From Breoghania sp963678585 (GTDB taxonomy: Bacteria; Pseudomonadota; Alphaproteobacteria; Rhizobiales; Stappiaceae), in NCBI GenBank assembly GCA_963678585.2, contig CAXXGA010000001.1, positions 434,001 through 498,000 of the forward strand: a stretch of DNA of 64,000 nucleotides, given 5' to 3'. The position numbers and the translations under genes were made by a program. The notes under the pieces are model-generated. The model made no database searches and was not told the origin of the DNA. It saw only the letters and a list, made by a program, of their open reading frames with translations. This document shows, one piece after another, positions 1 through 8,217 of the stretch (the stretch's first letter is position 1; each line of letters begins with the position of its first letter).

Positions 1-818
1 GTATCTGCCACTTCCTTGATGGAGGCGGTGAAGACGCCGATTTCGCCGGGCAGAAGCTCGTCCTTGACCAGAAGCTTGGGCGTCATTACCCCGACGCGGT
101 CGATGTCATAGACCGCGCCTGAGCCCATCATGCGGATACGCTGCCCCTTCTTCAGGGAGCCGTCGATGATGCGCACCAGCACCATCACGCCGAGATAAGC
201 GTCGTACCAGCTGTCGACCAGCATGGCCTTGAGCGTCGCATCCGGATCGCCTTCGGGGGCGGGCAGACGCGCCACGATGGCTTCCAGCACGTCCTCGATG
301 CCGAGGCCGGTCTTGGCGGAGATCATCACCGCCTCGGAGGCGTCCAGACCGATCACGTCCTCGATCTGCTGCTTGATGCGGTCGGGTTCGGCGGCGGGCA
401 GGTCGATCTTGTTCAGGACGGGGACGATCTCGTGATCGTTGTCCAGCGCCTGATAGACATTGGCCAGCGTCTGCGCTTCCACGCCCTGCGAGGCATCGAC
501 CACCAGCAGCGAGCCCTCGCAGGCCGCCAGCGAGCGCGAGACCTCGTAGGCGAAGTCCACGTGGCCCGGCGTGTCGATCAGGTTCAGGAAATACTGCTTT
601 CCGTCCTTGGCGTTGTAGATGAGCCGGACGGTCTGCGCCTTGATCGTGATGCCGCGTTCCCGCTCGATGTCCATCGAGTCGAGCACCTGCTCCTTCATCT
701 CGCGCTCAGACACGGTGCCTGTGGACTGGATGAGCCGGTCCGCCAGCGTGGATTTTCCGTGGTCGATGTGCGCAACGATGGAGAAGTTGCGAATATGGTC
801 GAGTTTCTGCGTCGTCAT
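1..818 (-). CDS. lepA: Elongation factor 4 (LepA), N-terminal part, runs off the window
   Basis: Ribosome-bound translational GTPase that back-translocates stalled ribosomes. The visible 272 residues start MTTQKLDHIRNF and show the full GTPase signature: G1 AHIDHGKST (residues 16-24), G2 RGITI (55-59), G3 DTPGH (82-86) and G4 NKID (136-139). They continue into domain II (VRIIDGSLKKGQRIRMM). The absence of the EF-G-specific insert and the start MTTQKLDHIRNF fit LepA rather than EF-G or TypA. The start is ATG at 818. The C-terminal two thirds lie before base 1. No operon partner is visible; the next gene upstream is a tiny ORF ending in its own terminator. Confidence 0.95.
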   Translation of the reverse strand, partial: MTTQKLDHIRNFSIVAHIDHGKSTLADRLIQSTGTVSEREMKEQVLDSMDIERERGITIKAQTVRLIYNAKDGKQYFLNLIDTPGHVDFAYEVSRSLAACEGSLLVVDASQGVEAQTLANVYQALDNDHEIVPVLNKIDLPAAEPDRIKQQIEDVIGLDASEAVMISAKTGLGIEDVLEAIVARLPAPEGDPDATLKAMLVDSWYDAYLGVMVLVRIIDGSLKKGQRIRMMGSGAVYDIDRVGVMTPKLLVKDELLPGEIGVFTASIKEVAD

Positions 819-937
819 GCGCGCTCAAATAGCATTGGCTGCGGGCCGCGCAAAGCGGAATTGGCGACCTTCGCCGCCGCCGGGGCGAAAAACCAAAACC
901 CGGGCCGCCGACGGCACAAGAACGGGGCATAAACAAA

Positions 938-960
938 GGGGGCCGCCAAAGGCGACCCCC
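938..960 (-). terminator. Rho-independent terminator of the 31-codon gene
   Basis: Read on the minus strand this is a GGGGGTCGCC / GGCGGCCCCC stem with a TTT loop and one G-T pair, followed by TTTGTTTA. It lies 30 bases beyond the stop codon of the small ORF at 990-1085 and 120 bases upstream of lepA, so it separates the two transcripts. Confidence 0.75.
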
Positions 961-989
961 CGTGAGAATAATGTGTCCGTCTGTCCGGA

Positions 990-1085
990 TCAGATCCCGG
1001 CGAAAGCACCCGCTACCGGAGGCTGCTCCTGCATCAAACCCTCTCGCCCAGACTTACGGGCCACATTAAAGGTCTCACTCGACAT
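990..1085 (-). CDS. Unrecognised 31-aa small protein with perfect Shine-Dalgarno
   Basis: Start ATG at 1085, stop TGA at 990-992. The peptide begins MSSETFNVARKSGREG and ends VAGAFAGI. Seen directly: an AGGAGGTGA ribosome binding site at 1090-1098 with ideal spacing, and a rho-independent terminator 30 bases past the stop, which is the layout of an independent small gene. The peptide has a basic N-terminal third (ARKSGR), no cysteines, no membrane segment, and a Gly/Ala/Pro-rich C-terminus. I do not recognise a family. It might be a small regulatory or ribosome-associated protein, a modified-peptide precursor, or a leader peptide; nothing downstream supports a maturation cluster. Confidence 0.65.
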   Translation of the reverse strand: MSSETFNVARKSGREGLMQEQPPVAGAFAGI

Positions 1086-1179
1086 GGGCTCACCTCCTTT
1101 CGGTTGTTGACGACATACCTGACATAATGTGCCGCGAACGACCTTCAAGAGACGCGAAAACGGTCGAGGGAATTTTCGC

Positions 1180-2232
1180 CTAGCGCGCCTTCAGAACGGC
1201 AACGCAAGCGTCGGGCAATCCGGCCATGGTCAGGGGCGGCTTGGGCTTTGCGGGCTTTGCACCGGGCTTGGGCGGCTTGGGCACCCACGGCTCGTCCGAC
1301 ATCCACCATGTCAGTTCCTTGCCGCAGCCGTCGCCGGGAGGCGGGGCCGCCTGGTTCTTGCAGGATGAGTCGCCCGCCGGGCACTTGAGCCGGACATGGA
1401 AATGGTAATGGTGCCCCCACCATGGCCTGACCACACGCAGCCAGGCGCGGTTGCCGGTCTCGAAATCGCAAAGCGCCTTCTTGATGCCGGGGGAGACGAA
1501 AATGCGCGCCACGCGCGGATCGTTCGCCGCCCGGCGGATCAACCGCGCATGGGCATCGGTGAATTTCTTCGGATCGACCGTGCGGTTCGCGCCCTTGGTG
1601 TTGATCGCGCCGCGCAGCATGGAGACGGCGGAGACGTTTTCGCGCTCGGAGGCCGACATGGTGTGATCCGGCATCTGTTTCAGCCAGATATCGGCATCGA
1701 GCCCGATCTGGTGGCTGGCATGGCCCGACGACATCGGCCCGCCGCGCGGCTGGGCCATATCGCCCACCATCAACCCGCGCCAGCCGAGGTTCGGCACGTC
1801 GCGCGCCAGATCCTCAAGGTAGTCGATCAATTCCGGCTGACCCCAGAAGCGGTTGCGCGACAGGCGCATGACCTGAAAGCCCGGACCGTTCGCCGGAAGC
1901 GCCACAGCACCCGCCTGACACCCCTTGGCATAGGAGCCGAACGCCTGCGGCTTCATGTGGGCGGGAACGGAAACCTTGCCGAAATAGTCGCGTGCCGGGG
2001 CATTCATGCTGACCTGCGACGGGATGCCGGCGGGGCGCCTTGAGGCGACCGCATTCTCAGCCTTGGCTTGCGGGATCGCGGGCGCGGCACAGGAAGTGGC
2101 GACATCCATGCAGGGCTTGGGCTGGGGAACCAGGTTGCGGGCCGAAGCCGGGGGCGATGCAAGGACCATCGCGCCCAGAATGAAGGCCCCTGCCCGCATC
2201 GGGCCTGAAAGATGCTCCAGCCTTTCACCCAT
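1180..2232 (-). CDS. mepA: Penicillin-insensitive murein endopeptidase (M74)
   Basis: Periplasmic zinc D,D-endopeptidase that cuts the D-Ala-mDAP crosslinks of peptidoglycan. The M74/LAS-type metal motifs are present: HASHQIGLDAD around residues 171-181 and WGHHYHFHVRL around 272-282, in a protein of 350 aa. A signal peptide begins MRAGAFILGAMVLASPPASA. I chose ATG at 2232 because GGGAG lies 9 bases upstream; ATG 2199 would start right at the signal peptide and is also plausible, while the longer reading from 2274 adds 14 residues before the signal. The C-terminus carries a Pro/Lys-rich tail (PKPPKPGAKPAKPKPP), possibly a wall-binding or low-complexity extension. Monocistronic. Confidence 0.9.
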   Translation of the reverse strand: MGERLEHLSGPMRAGAFILGAMVLASPPASARNLVPQPKPCMDVATSCAAPAIPQAKAENAVASRRPAGIPSQVSMNAPARDYFGKVSVPAHMKPQAFGSYAKGCQAGAVALPANGPGFQVMRLSRNRFWGQPELIDYLEDLARDVPNLGWRGLMVGDMAQPRGGPMSSGHASHQIGLDADIWLKQMPDHTMSASERENVSAVSMLRGAINTKGANRTVDPKKFTDAHARLIRRAANDPRVARIFVSPGIKKALCDFETGNRAWLRVVRPWWGHHYHFHVRLKCPAGDSSCKNQAAPPPGDGCGKELTWWMSDEPWVPKPPKPGAKPAKPKPPLTMAGLPDACVAVLKAR

Positions 2233-2328
2233 CCCCGCGATCTCCCGGCTTCGCCGCCCCTGCGGCATGGTCATTTTCAGCGATTCGGACGCTTCATTCA
2301 GTGCCTCAAAGATGAGGACATTGTGGCC

Positions 2329-3114
2329 TCAGCCGACGCCGAGTTCCGCAATCGCGGGCAGGATGCGATTCATGATGTCTTCCATGCGCGACAGACGATG
2401 GTCGCCGTCGCGGACAAGCGTGATGGTGACATCGCTGACCGGCAGGCGGGACACGAGCTTCATGGCATGTTCCCACGGCACATCGGTGTCTTCCATGCCC
2501 TGAAGGATGCGCACCGGGCAGCCCGGATCGATGGAGGCGCCGAGCAGCAGGTTCTTGCGCCCATCCTCGATCAGCTCGCGGGTGTAGACATCCGGCTCCT
2601 CCGAGTAGTCGCTCGGGTGTTCGTAGCGGCCCGTGGTCTCGATGGCGCGGCGTGCGTCCTCCGGGAACTCGTTCCACAGGAGATCCTCGGTAAAATCGGG
2701 GGCGGGCGCGATCAGCACGAGACCCGCCACCTTGCCGGTGCCTTTGCGCGCCAGCGCCAGCAGAAGCGCAATCCAGCCGCCCATGGAGGAACCGACGATC
2801 ACCGTCGGGCCGGCGCAACACCTGTCGAAAACGGCGAGCGTTTCCTCAAGCCAGCGCGAAATGGTGCCGTCGATGAATTTCCCGCCCGACTCACCGTGGC
2901 CGGAATAATCGAAGCGCGTCACCGCATTGCCCGCTTCGCGCGCCACCCGCGCCACTTCCAGCGCCTTGGAGCCCATCATGTCGGAGCGAAAACCGGAGAG
3001 CCAGATGACGCCGGGGCGCTCGGGCGTCTCGGTGCCCGGTTCGTGGCGATAGGCGATCTGTCGCGCCTCGTCGCCGGTGCCCACGGAAAGGAATTGCGGA
3101 TCGCGCTCGCTCAT
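2329..3114 (-). CDS. Alpha/beta hydrolase
   Basis: Serine hydrolase of the alpha/beta fold, about 261 aa, probably cytoplasmic (no signal peptide). The nucleophile elbow is GSSMGG, the oxyanion region FDYSGHGESGG precedes it, and the late histidine lies in DGDHRLSRMED. The start is ATG at 3114 (MSERDPQFLS); the open frame continues upstream to 3438, but that stretch is antisense to the divergent glycosyltransferase and is not coding. Homologues of this type are usually annotated as carboxylesterase or acyl-peptide hydrolase-like; the substrate cannot be read from the sequence. Only 37 bases separate it from the divergent gene, so both promoters must overlap. Confidence 0.85.
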   Translation of the reverse strand: MSERDPQFLSVGTGDEARQIAYRHEPGTETPERPGVIWLSGFRSDMMGSKALEVARVAREAGNAVTRFDYSGHGESGGKFIDGTISRWLEETLAVFDRCCAGPTVIVGSSMGGWIALLLALARKGTGKVAGLVLIAPAPDFTEDLLWNEFPEDARRAIETTGRYEHPSDYSEEPDVYTRELIEDGRKNLLLGASIDPGCPVRILQGMEDTDVPWEHAMKLVSRLPVSDVTITLVRDGDHRLSRMEDIMNRILPAIAELGVG

Positions 3115-3151
3115 CTGATAGGTTCCCGCTTCAAGTGCCGAACTGGATTCG

Positions 3152-4327
3152 GTGATGACACAGGCGACAGGAGAAGAAAAGCCCGTGACGACGATCCTGC
3201 AGGTCGTGCCCGAACTGGAAACCGGCGGCGTGGAGCGCACCGCCGTCGATATCGCGCAAGCCTGCAAGGCGCGCGGCTGGCGCGCTCTGGTGGCGAGCGC
3301 GGGCGGGCGGCTGGTCGAGGAACTGGAAGCTGCGGGCGGCGAACATATCGCCATGCCGCTTGCCTCCAAGAACCCTTTCGTCATGGGCGCCAATGCGGGG
3401 CGGCTGGCGGAAATCATCCGCCGCGAGGGTGTCTCCATCGTCCATGCGCGCAGCCGTGCGCCCGCATGGTCCGCCCTTTACGCCGCACGCAAGACAGGCG
3501 TGCCCTTCGTGACCACCTATCACGGGGCCTACGGTCAGAAGAACGCGCTGAAGGCCTTCTACAATTCCGTCATGGCGCGCGGCGATGCGGTGATCGCCAA
3601 TTCGCACTACACCGCCGGGCTTATCCGCCAACGACATCATGTTGCGGGCGAACTGACCGTGATCCATCGCGGCACCGACATTGCGGCCATTGCCGATGTG
3701 CCGGAGGCGCGCGTTCAGGCCTTGCGGGAAAGCTGGGGCGTCGAAAGCGGCAAGCGGATCGTGCTGCAACTGGCGCGGCTGACCGCATGGAAGGGCCAGA
3801 AGGTCACAATCGACGCCTTTGCCGGGCTCGACCCGGCCCTTCGCGAAGATTGCGTGCTGATTCTCGCAGGCGACGCGCAGGGGCGCAGCGACTATGTCGC
3901 CGAGCTTGAGGCGCGCATCGCCGGGCATGGGCTTGGCGGGCAGGTGCGTCTCGTCGGGCACTGCGCGGATGTGCCCGCGGCGATGAACGCGGCGGATGTG
4001 GTCGCCGTATCATCGGTGGAGCCGGAAGCCTTCGGGCGCGCGGCGGTGGAGGCGCAGGCGGCCGGGCGGCCGGTCATTGTTTCCGATCTCGGCGCAGTGG
4101 GCGAAACGGTTCAGGCCCCGCCGCAGGTGGAGGCGTCTCAGCGCAGCGGATGGCGCATTCCCGCCAACGATCCGGCGGCACTGACCCTCACGCTGGGAGA
4201 GGCCCTATCACTGGATGTGGAAGCGCGCACGGCACTCGCAAAGCGCGCACAAGCCAATGCCGCGCGCTTCTCGCTTGAGGCCATGTGCGAGGCGACGCTT
4301 GCGGTCTATGGCCGGCTCATGGGCTAA
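3152..4327 (+). CDS. Glycosyltransferase family 4-type (GT-B fold)
   Basis: Predicted cytoplasmic or membrane-peripheral retaining glycosyltransferase, 391 aa, likely acting in envelope glycan synthesis. The N-terminal Rossmann half has the glycine-rich ETGGVERTAVDIA acceptor motif (around residue 23) and the central HARSRAPAWSALYAARKT segment. The C-terminal half has NADVVAVSSVEPEAFGRAAVEAQAAGRPVIVSDLG-type residues, the EX7E nucleotide-sugar motif of GT4 (E-A-F-G-R-A-A-V-E). The start could be ATG 3152 or 3155, or a GTG about ten codons further in; the first conserved block begins TTILQVVPE. Donor and acceptor sugars are unknown. It stands alone, divergent from the alpha/beta hydrolase. Confidence 0.85.
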   Translation: MMTQATGEEKPVTTILQVVPELETGGVERTAVDIAQACKARGWRALVASAGGRLVEELEAAGGEHIAMPLASKNPFVMGANAGRLAEIIRREGVSIVHARSRAPAWSALYAARKTGVPFVTTYHGAYGQKNALKAFYNSVMARGDAVIANSHYTAGLIRQRHHVAGELTVIHRGTDIAAIADVPEARVQALRESWGVESGKRIVLQLARLTAWKGQKVTIDAFAGLDPALREDCVLILAGDAQGRSDYVAELEARIAGHGLGGQVRLVGHCADVPAAMNAADVVAVSSVEPEAFGRAAVEAQAAGRPVIVSDLGAVGETVQAPPQVEASQRSGWRIPANDPAALTLTLGEALSLDVEARTALAKRAQANAARFSLEAMCEATLAVYGRLMG

Positions 4328-4409
4328 GCCATTGAAAATCTGAGCGTGCCGCCCTATCTCGCGTGCGAGGCAGGAAAGGTGCAATCACCCACTGATTTCT
4401 TGGGATTGG

Positions 4410-4439
4410 TTGACTTTTTTGCCGTTTCGGGAAATTCTA
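4410..4439 (+). promoter_or_regulatory. Candidate promoter upstream of infC
   Basis: TTGACT at 4410-4415 and ATTCTA at 4434-4439, spacer 18. It would give a leader of about 180 bases before the infC ATT start. The 4328-4621 gap holds no other feature I can support. Confidence 0.35.
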
Positions 4440-4621
4440 GCCCTCGCAATGCAAGCGCGCTGATCACGGTGCCCTGCTCGTGCACAAGTCTCTTGTGCAA
4501 TACGGGTGGGGTTGTTCGTTTAAGGCGGATCCATTGGTCCCGAGACTGACCGGTTGATCCCCGGCGCGGCCTGCATGACTAAATCGAACCAGTTTCGGCA
4601 ATTACACAGGAGTTACCGACC

Positions 4622-5158
4622 ATTCGCCGTCCGTTCCGCGCACCACCGCCCCAGAAGGAGGGGCCGCGCATTAACGAAGACATTCGCGTTCGCGAAGTCC
4701 AGTTGATCGATCACGAAGGCCAGAACCGGGGCACGATCCCGGTGGAAGAGGCTATGGACATTGCCGGTGAGGCCGGCCTCGACCTCGTGGAGATCCAGCC
4801 GAACGCAAATCCCCCGGTCTGCAAGATTCTCGATTACGGCCGCCACAAGTATCAGGCGCAGAAGAAGGCCGCCGAGGCTCGCAAGAAGCAGAAGACGGTC
4901 GAGCTGAAAGAAGTGAAGATGCGTCCGAACATCGACACCCATGATTATGAGGTGAAGATGAAGAACATGCTTCGTTTCTTTGACGGTGGGGACAAGGTGA
5001 AGGTCACCTTGCGCTTCCGCGGCCGCGAAATGGCGCACCAGGACCTCGGCTACAAGCTGATGCAGAAGGTCAAGGAAGAGACCGCCGAGATCGCCAAGGT
5101 CGAGTTCGAACCGAAGGTCGAAGGCCGCCAGATGATCATGATCCTGGCGCCGCGTTAA
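4622..5158 (+). CDS. infC: Translation initiation factor IF-3, ATT start codon
   Basis: Binds the 30S subunit and proofreads start codon and initiator tRNA. The gene must start at ATT 4622: this lies nine bases after AGGAG (4608-4612), and the frame then reads IRRPFRAPPPQKEGPRINED, the normal IF3 N-terminus. The first ATG is at 4703 and would remove the first 27 residues, including the RINEDIRVREVQLID strand. The protein is 178 aa: N-domain, a Lys/Ala-rich linker (YQAQKKAAEARKKQK) and C-domain ending IMILAPR. The rare AUU start is a known basis of IF3 autoregulation, because IF3 discriminates against its own start codon. A terminator follows at 5196, so rpmI-rplT have their own promoter. Confidence 0.96.
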   Translation: MRRPFRAPPPQKEGPRINEDIRVREVQLIDHEGQNRGTIPVEEAMDIAGEAGLDLVEIQPNANPPVCKILDYGRHKYQAQKKAAEARKKQKTVELKEVKMRPNIDTHDYEVKMKNMLRFFDGGDKVKVTLRFRGREMAHQDLGYKLMQKVKEETAEIAKVEFEPKVEGRQMIMILAPR

Positions 5159-5195
5159 GGCGACGGGTTCACGCTTCTCGCAGCGATAACGTTTC

Positions 5196-5224
5196 AATGC
5201 CCGGCCAAGTGCCGGGCATTTTGC
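5196..5224 (+). terminator. Rho-independent terminator after infC
   Basis: ATGCCCGGC and GCCGGGCAT form the stem around the loop CAAGT, followed by TTTT. It lies 38 bases after the infC stop. Confidence 0.85.
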
Positions 5225-5440
5225 GTTTTGGGGCGTGGAGGATCGCGCAGGTCGCCGAGACTGACCGGCGACAGCTTTGCCAAGACCAGGCTGCTCGTGA
5301 AGTTGATCCGTCGTCGTGCTTTATTACGCATTCACGCCGCATGGCGGGATTCCGGACGGGGCCACGCGGATTTTCCGGGGCTTTGCCGTCCTTATCGGCG
5401 CAATACCGCCGGGTTAAGGCTGAATCTCGTCCCCTCCCGC

Positions 5441-5469
5441 TTGCATTGTCTGCGCCTTCCTCCTATAAG
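5441..5469 (+). promoter_or_regulatory. Promoter of rpmI-rplT
   Basis: TTGCAT at 5441-5446 and TATAAG at 5464-5469 with an exact 17-base spacer. It gives a leader of about 115 bases before rpmI. The leader (5470-5592) could hold an L20 autoregulatory structure, but I could not establish one by eye. The rest of the 5225-5440 gap shows nothing coding. Confidence 0.7.
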
Positions 5470-5592
5470 CCCACGGTTCCGAGCCGCCCGGCGCGATAGG
5501 GCATGCCGCGGTGGCTCATGAATGCTTCCAACGACCAGCGGTCTCCACATCTCTTCGGGGATGGGTGGGGTCGCACCAAGAAAGGACGCAAA

Positions 5593-5790
5593 ATGCCCAA
5601 GATGAAGACCAAATCGGGCGCCAAAAAGCGCTTCAAAGTGACGGCCTCCGGCCGGGTGAAGGTCGCCCAGGCCGGCAAGCGGCACGGCATGATCAAGCGG
5701 ACGAAGAAGTTCATCCGCAATGCCCGCGGCACCATGGTTCTCGCGGACCAGGATGCCAAGATCGTCAAGAAGTACATGCCCTACCTCTAA
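5593..5790 (+). CDS. rpmI: 50S ribosomal protein bL35
   Basis: 65-aa basic ribosomal protein, complete: MPKMKTKSGAKKRFK at the start and KKYMPYL at the end, with the signature KRHGMIKRTKKFIRNARG. Start ATG 5593 follows AAAGGA. The open frame extends 30 codons upstream, but that part has no L35 homology and overlaps the leader. It is transcribed with rplT 36 bases downstream; in other bacteria this pair is repressed by L20 binding its own mRNA. Confidence 0.97.
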   Translation: MPKMKTKSGAKKRFKVTASGRVKVAQAGKRHGMIKRTKKFIRNARGTMVLADQDAKIVKKYMPYL

Positions 5791-5826
5791 GGGTAGCGGT
5801 CCAAGAGACGACGAGGAGATCAGCCA

Positions 5827-6183
5827 ATGTCGCGCGTGAAACGGGGCGTTACCGCCCATGCCCGTCACAAGAAAGTTATCAAGGCCGCCAAGGGCTACTA
5901 TGGCCGCCGCAAGAACACCATCCGCGTTGCCAAGCAGGCCGTGGAGAAGGCAGGCCAGTACGCCTATCGCGACCGCAAGGTTCGCAAGCGGAACTTCCGC
6001 TCGCTGTGGATCCAGCGTATCAACGCTGCCACCCGCGAGCACGGCCTGACCTATGGCCGCTTCATCGACGGCCTGAACAAGGCCGGCGTGGAAGTTGACC
6101 GCAAGGTGCTTTCCGATATCGCCATCCATCAGCCGGACGCCTTCAAGGCGCTGGTGGACAAGGCGCAGGCCGCTCTGGCCTGA
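5827..6183 (+). CDS. rplT: 50S ribosomal protein bL20
   Basis: 118 aa, full length: MSRVKRGVTAHARHKK through FKALVDKAQAALA, with the conserved GYYGRRKN and RDRKVRKRNFRSLWI RNA-binding helices. L20 binds 23S rRNA early in 50S assembly and represses translation of its operon in model bacteria. GAGGAG lies 8-9 bases before the ATG. A strong terminator follows. Confidence 0.98.
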   Translation: MSRVKRGVTAHARHKKVIKAAKGYYGRRKNTIRVAKQAVEKAGQYAYRDRKVRKRNFRSLWIQRINAATREHGLTYGRFIDGLNKAGVEVDRKVLSDIAIHQPDAFKALVDKAQAALA

Positions 6184-6206
6184 GGCTTTCAAGCCTGACA
6201 GACGTT

Positions 6207-6238
6207 AAAAGGGCGTGCCCGCCGGGCGCGCCCTTTTT
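6207..6238 (+). terminator. Rho-independent terminator after rplT
   Basis: AAAGGGCGTGCCC pairs with GGGCGCGCCCTTTTT around GCC, 24 bases past the rplT stop. Confidence 0.85.
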
Positions 6239-6336
6239 CGTTGCCTGCCCCCGGTCCGGCTTTAGGATTGGACGTTGCGGCACGGGCTCCTATCTTTGAA
6301 AGGGATAACCCCGCCCAAAGACCGGAACCGCCCTTC

Positions 6337-7326
6337 ATGAAACTCTCCGTCCTCGATCTCGCCTTTGTCGGCGAAGGCGAAACCCCGCGCGATGCGCTCG
6401 ATCATTCGCTCGATCTCGCCCGCCACGCGGAGGCGCTCGGCTATGAGCGGTTCTGGCTTGCCGAACATCACAACATGGTCGGCATCGCGAGTGCCGCGAC
6501 CTCCGTCGTCATCGGATACATCGCGGGTGGCACCTCAACGATCCGGGTGGGCGCGGGCGGGATCATGCTGCCCAATCATTCGCCTTTGGTGATCGCGGAA
6601 CAGTTCGGCACGCTGGAAACGCTTTATCCGGGGCGCATCGATCTCGGGCTTGGCCGTGCGCCGGGAACCGATCAGGCGACCTTGCGCGCGCTGCGCCGCT
6701 CCTATGAAAGTGCGGAAAGTTTCCCGCAGGACGTGGTGGAATTGCAGGCGCTGCTGACGCCCGCCACCCCCAACCAGATCGTGCGCGCGGTACCGGGGGC
6801 GGGCACCAATGTGCCGATCTGGATGCTGGGCTCCAGCCTCTTCGGCGCAAAGCTCGCCGCCATGCTGGGGCTCCCCTATGCGTTCGCCTCCCATTTCGCG
6901 CCGCAGGCGCTGGAACAGGCGGTTGCCATCTACAAGGCGGAATTCACGCCTTCCGATGCGCTGGATGCGCCCTACGTGATCGCCGGGGTCAATGTGTTTG
7001 CGGCGGATGATGACGCGCAAGCCGCCCGGCTCGCGACCTCGCTCCAGATGCGCTTTACCGGCATGCTGCGCGGCGAACGCGGGCTCACCAAACCGCCCAT
7101 CAACGATATCGAGACTTACTGGACACCGGGTGAAAAGCAGCGCGTTCAGGAGATGATGCGCTGTTCCTTCATCGGCGGCCCGGAGAGCCTCAAACGCCAG
7201 CTCAAGGCGTTCGCGGACAGTGTGCCGGTCGACGAGATCATCGTCTCATCGTCCATCTACGACCATGCGGCGCGGCTCAACTCCTACGCGATCCTTGCCG
7301 AGGTGGCGAAAGGAATCGAGGGCTAG
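6337..7326 (+). CDS. Luciferase-like flavin-dependent oxidoreductase (LLM class)
   Basis: 329-aa TIM-barrel monooxygenase of the bacterial luciferase superfamily (MsnO8/YhbW-type), using reduced FMN or F420-like flavin. Visible family blocks are LDLAFVGEG near the start, YERFWLAEHHNMVGIASAATSVVIGYIAGGTSTIRVGAGGIMLPNH-type residues (flavin pocket) across residues 40-85, and LYPGRIDLGLGRAPGTDQ around 105. Start ATG 6337 matches the family N-terminus; the frame is open from 6241 but those residues are not conserved. The substrate is unknown. Its last four bases overlap the convergent GST gene. Confidence 0.88.
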   Translation: MKLSVLDLAFVGEGETPRDALDHSLDLARHAEALGYERFWLAEHHNMVGIASAATSVVIGYIAGGTSTIRVGAGGIMLPNHSPLVIAEQFGTLETLYPGRIDLGLGRAPGTDQATLRALRRSYESAESFPQDVVELQALLTPATPNQIVRAVPGAGTNVPIWMLGSSLFGAKLAAMLGLPYAFASHFAPQALEQAVAIYKAEFTPSDALDAPYVIAGVNVFAADDDAQAARLATSLQMRFTGMLRGERGLTKPPINDIETYWTPGEKQRVQEMMRCSFIGGPESLKRQLKAFADSVPVDEIIVSSSIYDHAARLNSYAILAEVAKGIEG

Positions 7327-7964
7327 GCCGGAGGATCGAAGGCCTGCGAGATCTCGATGAAGTCGGGCAGCGCCTCGCAGGCGTTCGAGTGGGCTGCGAG
7401 ATGCGGGAAGCGGTCGGCGTCGAAAAGATCACCATGCGCCTCCTTCACGAACCGCAAGGCGCAGGCGACCGCGATATCGGCATGGCCGATGCCGTCGCCG
7501 AACCACCAGGGCCCGCGCCGGGTTGCGCGGTCGCGCTCAAGAGCCTCCAGAACCTCGACGATCTGACACCGGCAACGTTCCACCCACATATCGGACGTGG
7601 TCTCATGGAGCGCGCGCTCGTAGACGAGCGCCACGGCCTTTTCCGCAAGCCCCGTGCCGAGGGCGGCTATTTTCAGGGCCTGACGGCGCTTGGAGCCGCT
7701 TTCCGGGATCAGCGCTCTTGCGCGGCCCGCGACTTCGTCCAGATGATCTAGGATCGCGAAGCTCTCGATCAGCACCTCGCCGTCGTCCAGCACCAGCGTG
7801 GGCACGCGGCGCATGGGATTGATCGCGCCGATCTTGTCGGCATCTGAGAAGACCGACCATGGCCGGTGCTCGAATTCCAGACCATAGAACCGCATCGCGA
7901 TGGCGACGCGGCGCACGAAGGGAGAATCGAACTGACCGATGAGGATCACGGGCACCTCCACCAA
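7323..7964 (-). CDS. Glutathione S-transferase family protein
   Basis: 213 aa with an N-terminal thioredoxin-like domain (ILIGQFDSPFVRRVAIAM at residues 7-24, then VPTLVLDDGEVLIESFAILDHLD, the cis-Pro and glutathione-binding ES motif) and an all-helical C-domain (WWFGDGIGHADIAVACALRF). The serine in FDSPFVRR is in the catalytic position of beta/zeta-like bacterial GSTs. The start ATG 7964 fits the family. Convergent with the luciferase-like gene, with four bases shared. Physiological substrate not predictable. Confidence 0.87.
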   Translation of the reverse strand: MVEVPVILIGQFDSPFVRRVAIAMRFYGLEFEHRPWSVFSDADKIGAINPMRRVPTLVLDDGEVLIESFAILDHLDEVAGRARALIPESGSKRRQALKIAALGTGLAEKAVALVYERALHETTSDMWVERCRCQIVEVLEALERDRATRRGPWWFGDGIGHADIAVACALRFVKEAHGDLFDADRFPHLAAHSNACEALPDFIEISQAFDPPA

Positions 7965-8156
7965 GACAAGATTTCTGCGGCCGGGTCACCCGGACCTCAA
8001 GGCATCTATCAAGGCGGAAATTACGGATGAATGCCAGCCAATTCTCAGCGGTGGTTCATCTTGCCGCTCAAGGCGACCCGGCGTTTTGCGCCTGTTCCGT
8101 AGCGAAAGCCCGCTTGAGGCCCCGCCTGCAAACGGCTAAACCCCGAAAGACACGAT

Positions 8157-8198
8157 CCCGCAGGGTCAACAAACTGGCCCGCAGGGTCAACAAGCTGG
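8157..8198. repeat. Two tandem 21-bp repeats before the Rieske gene
   Basis: 8157-8177 and 8178-8198 are head-to-tail copies starting CCCGCAGGGTCAACAA and differing at one base (A/G). They end 19 bases before the oxygenase start codon. A period of exactly two helical turns suits paired binding sites, though they sit where a promoter or leader would be. Confidence 0.8.
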
Positions 8199-8217
8199 AA
8201 AATGGACGGGCTGGGCA

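Noticed and set aside
432..932. Plus-strand ORF over lepA
   Set aside because: Antisense to LepA, whose minus-strand frame carries all GTPase motifs.
2212..3909. Long 565-codon plus-strand ORF
   Set aside because: Shadow of the minus-strand hydrolase and plus-strand glycosyltransferase in a high-GC genome; no family features.
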